DNA of 40,754 nt, from positions 1 to 40,754 of the forward strand of contig JAAVIE010000007.1 in the NCBI GenBank assembly GCA_014799325.1. Direction: 5' to 3'. Each line of letters opens with the position of its first letter. Position 1 is the stretch's first letter. This DNA is from Oscillospiraceae bacterium. GTDB taxonomy: Bacteria > Bacillota > Clostridia > Oscillospirales > Ruminococcaceae. The notes below the pieces were generated by a model. That model saw only the letters and a list, made by a program, of their open reading frames with translations. It was not told the origin of the DNA and did not search any database. This document shows positions 26,725 through 38,100 of the stretch, piece by piece. A program made the position numbers and the translations under genes.

Positions 26725-27930
26725 TCATTCCTCTCCCGCCTTGAAATTGTAGATAGGCTTGATGACCTTCATTATTTCGGCGGTATCTCCGATATTATCC
26801 ACAATATCCGCCATTCCCTTGTACGCCATGGGGCATTCGTCAAGAGTGTCCTTGCCTACCGAGGTGGTGTAGATCCCCTCCATTTGCTTTCTGAATTCAT
26901 GGACGGTAAAGGACTGTTTTGCCGCGCCCCTGCTCATAAGGCGTCCCGCTCCGTGAGGAGCCGAGCAGTTCCAGTCGGCATTTCCCTTGCCCTTGCAGAT
27001 CAGTGAGCCGTCGCGCATATTTATGGGGATAAGGAGAGTTTCGCCCTCCTGCGCCGACACTGCCCCCTTGCGCAGGATCATTTTGTCGGTGTCTATGTAG
27101 TTGTGAATGGTGGTGAACTGTTCCTCCACGCTGATCTTCATGCCCTTGACGATCTCGTCGATCATTGCCTGACGGTTCAGCTCCGCAAACTGCTGAACTA
27201 TCTTCATATCGTGAATGTATCTGTCAAAAAGCTCTCCCTCTACATATGCAAGCTGTTTGGGGATAGGTGTGGTCTTGGTGTTTTTGAGAGTTTTTATGCT
27301 CTTTTCAATGGACTTTTCCTTTCCCTCAGCCTTTAAACGTGCGATAAGCTCCTCAATATCTTTTTTGGAAGCGCCGTTGAGCGCAAGGTAGCCCTCGTTC
27401 TGGTAATAGTTGGCTACCTCCAAGCCCAAATGGCGGCTTCCCGAATGGACGACTATGTAAATATTGCCCTCCTCGTCCTTGTCGGATTCGATAAAGTGAT
27501 TTCCGCCGCCCAGGGTGCCCATGCTTTTTTCAGCGCGGATAGGGTTTATCTCGCGGTAGCAGTAGAGATCCTCCAGGGGGAATTTATTGAAATAGCGGTG
27601 GGCTTTTTCGCGGATCTTAAAGCCTGAGGGGATCTTTTCGTAAATGAGCTTATCTAATTTCTGAAGCTCAATGTGCTTTTCTTTGATCCTTACCGTTTCC
27701 ATGCCGCAGCCTATATCCACTCCCACTAAATTGGGAACTATCTTGTCTTTGACGGTCATGGTGGTGCCTACGGTACAGCCTGCCCCGGCGTGAACATCGG
27801 GCATAAGGCGAATTGTGCTGTCCTTGACAAATTCCTGGTTCAGCAGCAGCATTACCTGCGAAATAGAAGCCTGGTCTACAACGTCGGTAAAGATCTTTGC
27901 GTTATTGTATTTTCCGTTTAGTTCTAACAT
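26725..27930 (-). CDS. rtcB: RtcB family RNA ligase
   Basis: LMPDVHAGAGCTVGTTMTV, GVDIGCGM, GGGNHFIE, VHSGSRHLG, SAPHGAGRLMSR motifs. Confidence 0.96.
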   Translation of the reverse strand: MLELNGKYNNAKIFTDVVDQASISQVMLLLNQEFVKDSTIRLMPDVHAGAGCTVGTTMTVKDKIVPNLVGVDIGCGMETVRIKEKHIELQKLDKLIYEKIPSGFKIREKAHRYFNKFPLEDLYCYREINPIRAEKSMGTLGGGNHFIESDKDEEGNIYIVVHSGSRHLGLEVANYYQNEGYLALNGASKKDIEELIARLKAEGKEKSIEKSIKTLKNTKTTPIPKQLAYVEGELFDRYIHDMKIVQQFAELNRQAMIDEIVKGMKISVEEQFTTIHNYIDTDKMILRKGAVSAQEGETLLIPINMRDGSLICKGKGNADWNCSAPHGAGRLMSRGAAKQSFTVHEFRKQMEGIYTTSVGKDTLDECPMAYKGMADIVDNIGDTAEIMKVIKPIYNFKAGEE

Positions 27931-27947
27931 GGTTTGCCTTTCTAAAA

Positions 27948-28110
27948 TGAATTTCAAAACCGCAAACTTTTTGAAATTCGTGCTATCAGAGAAGTTGTGC
28001 GAATGGTAGCCCGCCTTTAAGGAAACAGATGGTAATCTTTCGCCGCTTTTAGATGGTGTTGTGCTGATTATACAGCTCTGTCAGAAAGCTTCAACTAAAA
28101 GAGGCTTTTT
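27948..28110. repeat. Structured dispersed repeat, minimal-core copy
   Basis: atgaatttcaaaaccgcaaactttttgaaattcgtgctatcagagaagttgtgcg...; no long inner hairpin. Confidence 0.75.
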
Positions 28111-28242
28111 GAATCCACACAATGATATTATAACAAAATTCCAAAATTTTCTCAATCATTTATCCGAAATAAAAGTCGATAGTTGAATTTATGTAATAAT
28201 TGTGCTATTCTTATATACAAAGATACCCAAGGAGAAATTAAA

Positions 28243-29466
28243 ATGAAAGTCAACAAAACCCGCGATATGACCCCCTTTGATATGAAAAAAAGGCCCTGCC
28301 GTCAAAGCCCCCTGCTTATGCCAATAGTGTGGGGAGCCTCTTTTCTTCTGACACGTCCTTTTGGACTGAAAATAGACCGTTCGGGGATAAAAGGGCTTAA
28401 ACCGCCTTTTCTTGTGATCTCTACCCACCAGGGCTTTACCGATTACTATATTGCGCCGCTGTCGGTGTTTCCCTATAGGGCAAGCTATGTTTCGGACATG
28501 GAGGGGTTTGCGGCGTTCGGCGATACACTTTACAGGAAAATAGGCTGTATCGGGAAAAGGCGTTTTGTCACCGATATGACGGTGCTCAACAATATAAAAT
28601 ACGCCCTCCGCAAAAATAAGGACATCGTTTTTATCTTCCCCGAAGCAAGGCATTCCAATGTGGGCATTACCTCAATGCTGCCCGATAATATGGGGAGACT
28701 GGCGAAGTTCCTGAAAGTCCCTGTGGTAACGCTTACCGTTCACGGAAGCTATCTTATCTCGCCCTTCTGGGATGAGGAGCATACCAGGAAAGCCCCTGCA
28801 AGGGCGGAGATCAAGCTGCTTTATACCGCCGAAGAACTAAAAGAGATCCCTGAGGAGGAAATTCAGAAACGCCTTGAAAAAGAGCTTCAATATGACGAGT
28901 ACAAATGGCAGTATGACAACAAAATAAAAATAAGCTTCAAGAATCGCGCCGAGGGATTGAGCAATGCTCTGTATCACTGTATAAAATGCGGAAGCGAATT
29001 TACAATGAAAGGCAATGGCAGCACGATCTTCTGCGAAAAATGCGGCAAGAGCTGGGAAATGTCCGAGTACGGACAGCTTATAGATCAGAAAAACGGTGAA
29101 GCAATACATATCCCCCACTGGTACGAAATGCAGCGGGAACAGGTTCGGAAAGAGCTAATGGCTGACTATCGACAGGAGTTTTCGGTGACTGTTCAAGCAT
29201 TACCCAACGAAAAGGGCTTTGTGAATATGGGTGAAGGACGGCTCCGACACAGCAAAGAGGGCTTTACACTTGAATTTGGTGGAGAAAGGCTGTTTTTCCC
29301 CACAAGGACCTTGCCCTCTGTACAGACCGAGTACAATTACAAGGGGCATGGCAAGTGCATTGTGCTTTCAACGCGGGATTGCTGTTATTATGTTTATTGC
29401 AGGTCGACCTGCTTTAATCCCACAAAGCTGCAATTTGCAGCGGAGGAGCTTTATTTAGTGAGGTAA
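28243..29466 (+). CDS. 1-acylglycerol-3-phosphate acyltransferase-like (PlsC) with zinc-ribbon-like C-terminus
   Basis: VISTHQGFTDYYI (HX4D-like), FPEARHSN, CIKCGSEF...CEKCGKSW; start at ATG 28243 (RBS aaggag). Confidence 0.85.
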   Translation: MKVNKTRDMTPFDMKKRPCRQSPLLMPIVWGASFLLTRPFGLKIDRSGIKGLKPPFLVISTHQGFTDYYIAPLSVFPYRASYVSDMEGFAAFGDTLYRKIGCIGKRRFVTDMTVLNNIKYALRKNKDIVFIFPEARHSNVGITSMLPDNMGRLAKFLKVPVVTLTVHGSYLISPFWDEEHTRKAPARAEIKLLYTAEELKEIPEEEIQKRLEKELQYDEYKWQYDNKIKISFKNRAEGLSNALYHCIKCGSEFTMKGNGSTIFCEKCGKSWEMSEYGQLIDQKNGEAIHIPHWYEMQREQVRKELMADYRQEFSVTVQALPNEKGFVNMGEGRLRHSKEGFTLEFGGERLFFPTRTLPSVQTEYNYKGHGKCIVLSTRDCCYYVYCRSTCFNPTKLQFAAEELYLVR

Positions 29467-29536
29467 ACTTGCATTTTACACGCAAATGTGATATTATAAT
29501 AAAGTATATATGATCACAGCAAAAAGGAGAAAGAAA

Positions 29537-31792
29537 ATGAATATATCGGAACTTCTACAGAACCATTACGGCAAACCCGTTTCCCAATGCACCAATGAGG
29601 AGATATACATAGCCCTCCTGAAGGAGACCCAAAAGCTTGCCGAAAACAAAAAGCGCCCCGAAGGCAAGAAAAAGCTGTACTACTTTTCCGCCGAGTTCCT
29701 TATCGGCAAGCTTTTATCCAACAATCTCATAAACTTAGGCGTTTACGCCGATGTAAAAAAACAGCTTGCGGAAAACGGAAAAAATATCTGCGACATAGAA
29801 GATATAGAAAACGAACCCTCTCTCGGCAACGGCGGCTTGGGCAGACTTGCGGCTTGCTTCCTTGATTCTATCGCTACCTTGGGTCTTAACGGCGACGGTG
29901 TTGGTATCAAGTACCACTACGGACTTTTCAAGCAAGTGTTTAAGAATAACAAGCAGACCGCCGTTCCCGACAAGTGGCTCACTGATGACAGCTGGCTTGT
30001 TAAGACTGAAAAAGTATATCCCGTTAAGTTCAGAGGGCTCACTGTGTACGCCCTGCTCTACGATCTGACTGTAACGGGCTACAATAACACCTCCAACACA
30101 CTCCACCTTTTCGACGCGCAGACCGTGAACGAAAGTATCGTTACATACGGCATTAACTTTGACAAGGACAGGATCGCAAAGAACCTTACGCTGTTCCTCT
30201 ACCCCGATGACAGCGACGACGCGGGCAGAAAGCTCCGTATCTATCAGCAGTATTTTATGGTAAGCGCAGGCGCCCAGATGCTCCTTGACGAGGCTGTGGA
30301 AAAGGGCTGCAGCCTGCACGATCTGCCCGACTATGCGGTGATCCAGATCAATGACACTCACCCCACCATGGTCATTCCCGAGCTTGTACGTTTGCTGACC
30401 GAGCGCGGAATCGAGCTTGATGAGGCTATCGAGATAGTTTCCAAGTGCTGCGCTTATACCAACCACACCATTTTGGCAGAAGCTCTTGAAAAATGGCCTT
30501 TGCACTATTTAAAGGAAGTTGTCCCCCAGCTTGTTCCCATTATCGAGATCATGGACAGCAAGATCAGAAGAAAGATCGACAACACGAGCCTTGCTATTAT
30601 CGACAGAAACGACACCGTCCACATGGCGCACCTTGACATACATTACAGCATGAGCGTAAACGGCGTTGCTGCGCTCCATACCGAGATATTGAAGAAAGAG
30701 GAGCTTAGAGGCTTTTACGAGCTGTACCCCGATAAATTCAATAATAAAACCAACGGTATCACCTTCCGCCGCTGGCTGCTGCACTGTAATCATCAGCTTA
30801 CCGACTATATCACCGCCCTTATCGGCGACAGCTTCAAGAAAGACGCAAAGGAACTGGAAAGACTGCTGCAATTCAGAAAGAACAGAGAAGTGCTTACCAA
30901 TCTTCTGCACATCAAGCAGGATAAGAAGAAAGAACTGTGCAGCCACTTAAAGGTGACACAAAACATTGATCTTGACCAGGCTTCGATCTTTGACATTCAG
31001 ATCAAGCGTCTGCACGAATACAAAAGACAGCAGCTCAACGCGCTGTACATTATACACAAGTATCTTGAAATAAAGAGGGGCAAAACTCCTGCTACCCCCA
31101 TTACCTGCATTTTCGGTGCAAAGGCGGCTCCCGCTTATATAATCGCCCAGGATATAATCCACCTTATTTTGTGCCTTAGTGAGATCATCAATAACGATCC
31201 TAAGGTAAGCCCTTACTTAAAGGTAGTTATGGTGGAAAACTATAATGTGACTTTGGCTGAAAAGCTGATCCCCGCCTGCGACATTTCCGAGCAGATTTCC
31301 CTTGCGTCAAAGGAAGCCAGCGGTACGGGAAATATGAAGTTTATGCTTAACGGCGCGGTAACTCTTGGTACCGAGGACGGCGCCAACGTTGAGATACACC
31401 AGCTTGTGGGCGACAACAACATTTACGTTTTCGGCGACAGCAGCGACGATGTTGTGGAGCGCTACAAGAACGCAAGCTACAAGGCGAGAGAGTATTACGA
31501 AAAGGACGAGGACATCAAGGAAGCCGTTGACTTTATCACAAGCGAGGAATTGCTTAGGGTTGGCGACAAGACTATGCTGGAGCGCCTTTCCAACGAGCTT
31601 ATTGGTAAGGACTGGTTTATGACTTTCCCCGATTTCAAGGACTATGTCAAGACCAAGGAAAAAGCCCTTGAAGATTACGAAAACCGCCTGGAATGGGCAG
31701 AAAAAATGCTCGTAAACATCGCAATGTCGGGCTTCTTCTCCTCCGACAGAACCATTGAGGAATACAATAGGGATATTTGGAAGTTGGGCTGA
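29537..31792 (+). CDS. glgP: Glycogen/alpha-glucan phosphorylase
   Basis: [42 protein letters not shown] site [28 protein letters not shown]. Confidence 0.96.
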   Translation: MNISELLQNHYGKPVSQCTNEEIYIALLKETQKLAENKKRPEGKKKLYYFSAEFLIGKLLSNNLINLGVYADVKKQLAENGKNICDIEDIENEPSLGNGGLGRLAACFLDSIATLGLNGDGVGIKYHYGLFKQVFKNNKQTAVPDKWLTDDSWLVKTEKVYPVKFRGLTVYALLYDLTVTGYNNTSNTLHLFDAQTVNESIVTYGINFDKDRIAKNLTLFLYPDDSDDAGRKLRIYQQYFMVSAGAQMLLDEAVEKGCSLHDLPDYAVIQINDTHPTMVIPELVRLLTERGIELDEAIEIVSKCCAYTNHTILAEALEKWPLHYLKEVVPQLVPIIEIMDSKIRRKIDNTSLAIIDRNDTVHMAHLDIHYSMSVNGVAALHTEILKKEELRGFYELYPDKFNNKTNGITFRRWLLHCNHQLTDYITALIGDSFKKDAKELERLLQFRKNREVLTNLLHIKQDKKKELCSHLKVTQNIDLDQASIFDIQIKRLHEYKRQQLNALYIIHKYLEIKRGKTPATPITCIFGAKAAPAYIIAQDIIHLILCLSEIINNDPKVSPYLKVVMVENYNVTLAEKLIPACDISEQISLASKEASGTGNMKFMLNGAVTLGTEDGANVEIHQLVGDNNIYVFGDSSDDVVERYKNASYKAREYYEKDEDIKEAVDFITSEELLRVGDKTMLERLSNELIGKDWFMTFPDFKDYVKTKEKALEDYENRLEWAEKMLVNIAMSGFFSSDRTIEEYNRDIWKLG

Positions 31793-31858
31793 TCTGAAAC
31801 AGAACTATTGAGGAATACAATAGGGATATTTGGAAGTTGGACTGATTTGAAACAGAAC
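31746..31858 (+). repeat. 53-bp tandem duplication of the glgP 3' end
   Basis: acagaac...ggctgatctgaa unit begins at 31746, 31799 and 31852 (third copy only starts). Confidence 0.93.
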
Positions 31859-31948
31859 TGTCGAGGGAAACAAGTGATGATTTTTCACCGCTTTTAGATG
31901 TGTTGTGCTGATTTTTACGGCTCTCACAAAAACCTTGACATAAAAAGA

Positions 31949-31978
31949 GGGGCTGTCTTTTTTACAGCCCCTTTTTAT
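31949..31978 (+). terminator. Intrinsic terminator
   Basis: AGGGGCTGTCTTTTTTACAGCCCCTTTTTATT. Confidence 0.85.
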
Positions 31979-32062
31979 TATTGTGTTGTTCGTCGACGGT
32001 TTACAAGTCTTTTTTATGTTATGCTATCACAAGCAGCTTTTATACGATCTCTGCAAGCCGTT

Positions 32063-35000
32063 TTACGCCAAAACCTCGTCCAAAGTCTTAAACAAAGTTT
32101 CTATATCCACAGGCTTCGCAATATGCCCGTTCATACCGCTCTTTAACGCCTCCTGCTTATCCTCCTCAAAGGCATTGGCAGACATAGCCAAAATCGGTAT
32201 CTGCGCCAGCTCCTTATTCTCCAGCTTCCGCATCTCCCTCGCCGCCGTATATCCGTCCATAACAGGCATCTGTATATCCATAAGTACTGCCTGATAATAT
32301 CCCGGCTCCGAATTTCTCAACATATCCAGCGCGATCTGACCGTTTTCAGCCACTTCAACAGTAAATCCGCCCTCGCCGAGAATAGCTACCGCTATCTCCT
32401 GGTTAAGCTCCACATCTTCTGCCAGCAACAGACGTCCTGCGCGGCACTGATGATCCATCTGGTTCTTAACAGGCTTTTTCTCTGTCACCACAGGAGTTAC
32501 AATAGAATGCAAAGTCTTACTCAACTCCGAGAAAAACAACGGCTTGCTGCAGAATGCGCTTGCTCCCGCGTCCTTTGCCTCCTGCTCGATATCCGACCAG
32601 TCATAGGCGGTAAGCACTATAATGGGAACCTCTTCGTTAAGCTCCTTTTTCACCCGCCTGATGACCTCAACGCCGTTCATATCGGGCAAAAGCCAGTCTA
32701 TAATGTAAACGTTGTAGCTGTCGCCTCTGGAAACTGCCTGCTTTGTACGCAGAACCGCTTCCTTACCCGACAATGTCCACTCTGCCCGCAGACCCAACTG
32801 CTGCAGCATAAGCGAAACGCTGTCGCATGTAGTAAAGTCGTCGTCAACTACAAGCGCTCGGCAGTTCTTAAGCTCGGGAATAGGCTCGGGCCTTTTCGCC
32901 CCCTCGTCTATGGCAAAGGGCAGGCAAACTGTGACCTCCGTACCCTCGCCCTGCTTGCTCTTGACGCTGATGTCACCGTTCATCATAGTGACTATATTCT
33001 TGGTAATAGCCATTCCCAGACCTGTACCCTGGATACGGCTTATGGTGGAGTTTCTCTCTCTTTCAAAGGGTTCAAAGATGTTGGCAACGAACTCCTCGCT
33101 CATGCCGATTCCTGTGTCCTTGATAACAAACTCGTAAATTGCCTTTCCCTTATCGGAGCATGGCTTTTCACTGACTCTTATGCTGACAACGCCTCCCGCG
33201 GGAGTGTACTTTACCGCATTGCTGAGCAGATTCAGCAGTATCTGGTTAAGTCTCAGCTTGTCGCAGATGACCTCCTCATCGGAGATACCCACAGTATCCA
33301 TAAACAGATCAAGCTGCTTTGAGTTGATGTCCGCCTGAATAATGTTCCTGAGCCCATGAAGCACTTCGGAAAGGCTGCATGCGTTTTCCTCCAGGTGCAT
33401 TTTTCCGCTTTCGATGCGGCTCATGTCAAGGACATCGTTTATAAGGCTCAGCAGGTGATTTCCCGAAGTCATTATTTTTTGGAGATAGTCCGCTACCTGC
33501 TCTTTTTTGTCAAGGTGGGTCATAGCCAAGGCGGTAAAGCCCACAATGGCGTTCATGGGAGTACGGATGTCGTGTGACATATTTGACAGGAACACACTCT
33601 TCGCCTTGTTTGCTCTGTTTGCCTGCATCAGGGCCTCTTCCAGGGTATTCTTCTGCTTTATCTCTGCATGGATCTCTTCATCTATACAGCGGAAGCCCAA
33701 CACAACGCCGCTTCCCCATTCGCCTGTACGAACGGCTTTCATCTGGAAATAACGAATTTCCCCTCCGCAAAGTGTACGGTAGTTTATAGTAGAGGAGCCT
33801 TTGCCTTCAAGAGAACGCCTCAGTCCTTCCACAGATGTGGCAGTCCTCATAAGCTCCCTGTCCTCGCTGTAAATGCAGGAGTCCACATATTGGTGCAATG
33901 CCGCTTCCACATTGATATTGTTTCCCGTAAAAAGGGTCTTGAGGACTTTCATCTCGCAGTCCTCAACTCTTATGGAGTAGCCGTCTCCTGTTTCAAGGTT
34001 GATACAGCAAACCAGGCTGTAATCCACAGTAAGCGCCTGTGTGAGGTTGGCGTGGTATTTCTTCAAAGCCTCACGCTCGTTGTTCTCCTGAATACGCTGT
34101 GAGGTGCAGTCCACCAGGAAACGCTGATAGACAAGCTCACCGTTTTCCTCCAACAGCTTGACAGTACCCATAATATGTATTATCTTGCCGTCGCTGTGCT
34201 GGATACAGTATTCGATATTGACGCTGTCACCGATATTCTTTAATGACTTGATCGCCTCTCTCAGCTTGGGCTTATCCTCCTCCATAACTGTGGGAGCGAT
34301 TATATCAAAACCGCCCTTTTCCAGTTCGCTTACAGTCCTGTAGCCCAGTATTTCCAGGGCGGCATGGTTGATGCTGATTATCCTTGAGCCGCTGACAGTC
34401 TGACAGATAACGCCGCAGTCTATGGTGGCGAACAGTGATTCAAGGGTCTTGTTTTTCTCGATTATTTCATTTTCGTAGCTGCGTTCCTTGGTTATATCTA
34501 TGGCAACTCCGACAGTACCCATAACTTCTCCGTCAAGGTCGTACAGCGGCGACTTATATGTGGTGAGCAGCTTTATTTCGTTTCCTGACAAAACCGTCTC
34601 CTCTGAGGTACAAGTCGCTCCGCCCTCCATAACCAGTCTGTCGGATTCGGCGCAGACCTCTATGGCTTTTGTGTCACTTGGATCAACGTTCCAGATATAG
34701 GCGTGATCTCTGCCCTCCACCTGTTCCTTTGTCTTGCCAACGGTTTTACAAAAGCTGTCATTTACCTTTTCGTGAATGCCGTCCTTGGTCTTGTACCACA
34801 CAAGGTTGGGAATACTGTTGATAGTGGATTCAAGAAAATACTTGGTCTCCCAGTAATCTTTATCGGCTTTCTGACACTTCTGCCATTTTGTCAGGCGGAA
34901 TTTCAACTCTTTATCGGTAAGAGGCAGTATCCACAGGTCGTCATCGGGGCTGAGAAGCTCCGCCGCGTTCTCGGAAAGATCCTTTTCCGCAAGCGCAACA

Positions 35001-35221
35001 ACAGAAGCCGTTTCTTTTTTGCTTGCAAGAACGGTTTTCAGATCCTCGATATCCTTTAAAAACAGAAAAATCACATCTGCCTTTTCCGTCAAAGCCTTTT
35101 CGGGAGCAGCCGATCCGGAGAAATCATGGGTAAAATTCTCCGGCGGGGTCATTGCCTTTATGACCTCGGAAGATCCCTTATGGTCGCCTATAATATACAA
35201 GTTAAGATGACAGCGGTACAT
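32063..35221 (-). CDS. Hybrid sensor histidine kinase (PAS, HisKA, HATPase_c, two receiver domains)
   Basis: FLSNMSHDIRTPMNAIVGFTALA; DTGIGMSEEFVANIFEPFERE; ALVVDDDF... and LLAEDVELNQEIAVAIL...LMDIQMPVMDGY. Confidence 0.96.
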   Translation of the reverse strand: MYRCHLNLYIIGDHKGSSEVIKAMTPPENFTHDFSGSAAPEKALTEKADVIFLFLKDIEDLKTVLASKKETASVVALAEKDLSENAAELLSPDDDLWILPLTDKELKFRLTKWQKCQKADKDYWETKYFLESTINSIPNLVWYKTKDGIHEKVNDSFCKTVGKTKEQVEGRDHAYIWNVDPSDTKAIEVCAESDRLVMEGGATCTSEETVLSGNEIKLLTTYKSPLYDLDGEVMGTVGVAIDITKERSYENEIIEKNKTLESLFATIDCGVICQTVSGSRIISINHAALEILGYRTVSELEKGGFDIIAPTVMEEDKPKLREAIKSLKNIGDSVNIEYCIQHSDGKIIHIMGTVKLLEENGELVYQRFLVDCTSQRIQENNEREALKKYHANLTQALTVDYSLVCCINLETGDGYSIRVEDCEMKVLKTLFTGNNINVEAALHQYVDSCIYSEDRELMRTATSVEGLRRSLEGKGSSTINYRTLCGGEIRYFQMKAVRTGEWGSGVVLGFRCIDEEIHAEIKQKNTLEEALMQANRANKAKSVFLSNMSHDIRTPMNAIVGFTALAMTHLDKKEQVADYLQKIMTSGNHLLSLINDVLDMSRIESGKMHLEENACSLSEVLHGLRNIIQADINSKQLDLFMDTVGISDEEVICDKLRLNQILLNLLSNAVKYTPAGGVVSIRVSEKPCSDKGKAIYEFVIKDTGIGMSEEFVANIFEPFERERNSTISRIQGTGLGMAITKNIVTMMNGDISVKSKQGEGTEVTVCLPFAIDEGAKRPEPIPELKNCRALVVDDDFTTCDSVSLMLQQLGLRAEWTLSGKEAVLRTKQAVSRGDSYNVYIIDWLLPDMNGVEVIRRVKKELNEEVPIIVLTAYDWSDIEQEAKDAGASAFCSKPLFFSELSKTLHSIVTPVVTEKKPVKNQMDHQCRAGRLLLAEDVELNQEIAVAILGEGGFTVEVAENGQIALDMLRNSEPGYYQAVLMDIQMPVMDGYTAAREMRKLENKELAQIPILAMSANAFEEDKQEALKSGMNGHIAKPVDIETLFKTLDEVLA

Positions 35222-35365
35222 AAATTTTTCATTCCTCGCTATATAGTTTTGCTTATATACTATATATTATAACATCCGAATAAGCTATTGTCAACTTTGT
35301 TGTGAAGATTTGATATTGGGTGCGGGATTTTTGGTTATTTTGATGAGCGCGGTTAGAAAGTTGGT

Positions 35366-35640
35366 GCCGGCTTATGGTTCTCTCAGGGAAGTTGGCGGTA
35401 ATTTACTTATTTAAAAAAGAATTTCAAAACCGCCAAGATTTAAATTTGCTTGAAAAACTGGGCAAATTTAAATCTTGTCTATCTAACTGAGTTCGGCTTT
35501 TTTGCTTGAAAAGTTGGGCAAAAAATCCGAACTCAGTTGATTTTTGAAATTCGTGCTATCAGGAAAGTTGTGAGAGTGGAAACCCGTCTTTAAGGAAACA
35601 GGTGATAATTTTTCACTGCTTTTGAACTCCTGCTGGAGCC
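35366..35640. repeat. Structured dispersed repeat with two long inner hairpins
   Basis: Constant flanks plus hairpins at 35435-35476 and 35485-35538. Confidence 0.85.
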
Positions 35641-36539
35641 TTTCTGTTTCTTTTAGTTGATGATTGATTCATTTTTTCAAAATAAAACGTCTCCAGCCGC
35701 AAAAAAATATGCGAAATTTGTCGAAATTTAAAAAATAAGGTCATTGGATTTTTTATTTTTAATGCTGTGGTAAAATTTTTTGCAAATGAAAAAATTCAAT
35801 CATTGAGTTTTCCGATTTGTTCCCAAACAGCTTTTTATATTGTTTGATGCCTAAATTCAACACCTTTTCTTTCAAAAAATCCCATGAAAGGATTTACAAT
35901 TTTTTAAATCCCGCGAAAAAATTTTATTTTTGCAGCAGCTTGTACAAATTGTAGGTGATTTTTCGCTGTGCTTTTTACGGTTTTCTACTATATTTTTTCA
36001 AAATATTTCAAGCGATCCGATTTTTCGATAATTTCTTTCACCATAATTTTCACAAAGCTGACATTTTCAATCAATTTCTGCCTGCTTTTGACGGAAATTT
36101 GGCATTTTTCTGCTCCAGGTCTCCCCGTCCCCCCTTAAAAAATACTGCAAGCTTAATTACAGATAGGAAAAATCTGCTGAACCCATTATTTGCTGTTTTT
36201 GCAGATCCGCTTATAATAAGCTTTTACAAGATTATTGTTCTCACTCCATTTTTTCGGGGCTGTTTTTTACCGCTGAAAATCCAACAATCGGAATTTTCAC
36301 AAAACGAAATCTAACAGTGAGATTTAAAAATCAAAAATACGATTGCAGCATTTTTATATTTTGATGTATTCTTTTTCCTGCGCCTTTCAATTTGCCCTTT
36401 TCACCCAACCCTTTAACTTATTCTTACCTAATCTTGACTTTTCACCCAAAAATTGTTAAAATTTATATACACCTATCAAAAGGTGATTAAAGCCATTAAA
36501 GAAAAATGATATAAACCGAAAGGAACTGAAATTTACAAA

Positions 36540-38051
36540 ATGAAAACCAAGAAAGCTATTTTATCCTGTTTTATGAGCCTTTCTCTGCTGTTGCCCGCCA
36601 ACATCTGCTCTGATGTATATGCTGTTGGGGAAAACGATATTGCAGCAAGAGAAGCAGCAGGAAACGAAACACAGGAAGAAGCTCAGGACGGAACGCAGGG
36701 AGAAGCTCAAACCGCCCAGCCTATCGGATACACAGTAGAGGGCTTGGACGATTACAGTGCCTCTTGTATCACAGACGGAGAATACTCCACCTCTCTCAAT
36801 GAGGAACAATACGACTTCACAGTCATCGGCGAAAAGAATTTCAAGTATGTTTATGTTGTCTGGAACGCTCCTCCCGACGAGTATGCCCTGGAACACGGCA
36901 CAAGCACGGTAAAAGCCAATGACGGTGTTATACATAAGCTGATAGAGTTTGATTTCCCTGTAAAAAGCTTTAACTTCAAAAGTGAAACAGGAGGCGTCCT
37001 CACCGACATTTACCTTTTTGACAATGACAATTTCCCCGAGAATGTACAGACCTGGGATCCGCCCTGCGAACAGGCTGATATTGTGATCCTCTCCACTCAC
37101 GCTGACGACGAGTATCTCATGTTCGGCGGCACTATCCCCTATTACGCTAAGGAATTGGGTCTTAAGGTGCAGATACTTTACACCACCACCCACTTCCACC
37201 AGCAGCCAAGACCCCATGAGCTTTTGGACGCTCTCTGGCACGCAGGAGTGAGGAACTACCCCGTTTTCGGAGTAGTTGCCGATACCTGGCTCATCACCTC
37301 CATTGAGGAAGCGCAGCAGCACTTTGACTTCGATACTGTAAGAGAGTGGCTGGTGGAGCAGATAAGGCGTTTTAAGCCCTCGGTGCTTGTTACCCACGAT
37401 ATAAACGGCGAGTACGGTCACGGCGCCCACATGATGTCTGCGCAGCTCACCATGGACGCGGTGGAGCTTACGGCAGATCCCAGCCAATTCCCCGAATCTG
37501 CCCAAAAGTACGGCGTGTGGGACGTTCCCAAGACCTACCTCCATTTCTGGGAGGAAAACGCCATCGAGTTTGACTGGGAGATCCCCTTACAGAGCTTTGG
37601 GGGAATCACCGCCAAGGAAGCCGCACAGGAATGCTTTGAGATACACAAGTCACAGACCATATACCCCGAGCTGTATGTGGGCTACCAAAAATACTACGAC
37701 TGCCGTCAGTTCGGCTTGTACCGCACCTTGGTAGGGGTAGACGATAAAGCGGACTTTATGGATCACATCATGCCGCTGGCGGAGCAGACTACAGTTCCCG
37801 AAACGGAACCCGAGACAGAACCGGAGACCGAGCCTGAAACTGAGCCTGTTACCGAAGCGCCCGAAACTTCGGAAGATGCAGCAGACACTGTCAGCGAGGA
37901 GACTGCGGCAAGTACGGCGGCAGATACCGAAAATGCAGGCAGCGTCAGCCCCATTGGAATTATTTTCATTGCTGTTGGAGCCATAATACTTGTTGGAGTA
38001 GCTATAATGGTTTACGGCAAGCTGAATAGCGGGAAAAATAAGAAGAAGTGA
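36540..38051 (+). CDS. Surface-anchored PIG-L/LmbE-type deacetylase
   Basis: Signal peptide; ADIVILSTHADDEYLMFGGTIPYYAKELGLKVQILYTT; PETEPETE linker; C-terminal TM segment and KNKKK tail. Confidence 0.9.
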   Translation: MKTKKAILSCFMSLSLLLPANICSDVYAVGENDIAAREAAGNETQEEAQDGTQGEAQTAQPIGYTVEGLDDYSASCITDGEYSTSLNEEQYDFTVIGEKNFKYVYVVWNAPPDEYALEHGTSTVKANDGVIHKLIEFDFPVKSFNFKSETGGVLTDIYLFDNDNFPENVQTWDPPCEQADIVILSTHADDEYLMFGGTIPYYAKELGLKVQILYTTTHFHQQPRPHELLDALWHAGVRNYPVFGVVADTWLITSIEEAQQHFDFDTVREWLVEQIRRFKPSVLVTHDINGEYGHGAHMMSAQLTMDAVELTADPSQFPESAQKYGVWDVPKTYLHFWEENAIEFDWEIPLQSFGGITAKEAAQECFEIHKSQTIYPELYVGYQKYYDCRQFGLYRTLVGVDDKADFMDHIMPLAEQTTVPETEPETEPETEPETEPVTEAPETSEDAADTVSEETAASTAADTENAGSVSPIGIIFIAVGAIILVGVAIMVYGKLNSGKNKKK

Positions 38052-38072
38052 TTTATTGAAATAATGTAAAAC

Positions 38073-38100
38073 GGGGGCTGTAAAAAACAGCTCCTTTTTT
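38073..38100 (+). terminator. Intrinsic terminator
   Basis: GGGGGCTGTAAAAAACAGCTCCTTTTTT. Confidence 0.8.

Noticed and set aside
29735-30505. 256-aa minus-strand ORF antisense to glycogen phosphorylase
   Set aside because: Shadow ORF of a highly conserved enzyme gene.
32450-34102. Several plus-strand ORFs antisense to the hybrid histidine kinase
   Set aside because: Shadow frames; the sense ORF has complete kinase and receiver motifs.
35955-36314. 119-aa Phe-rich ORF
   Set aside because: AT-rich, Phe/Leu/Ile-biased translation typical of non-coding sequence; no RBS.
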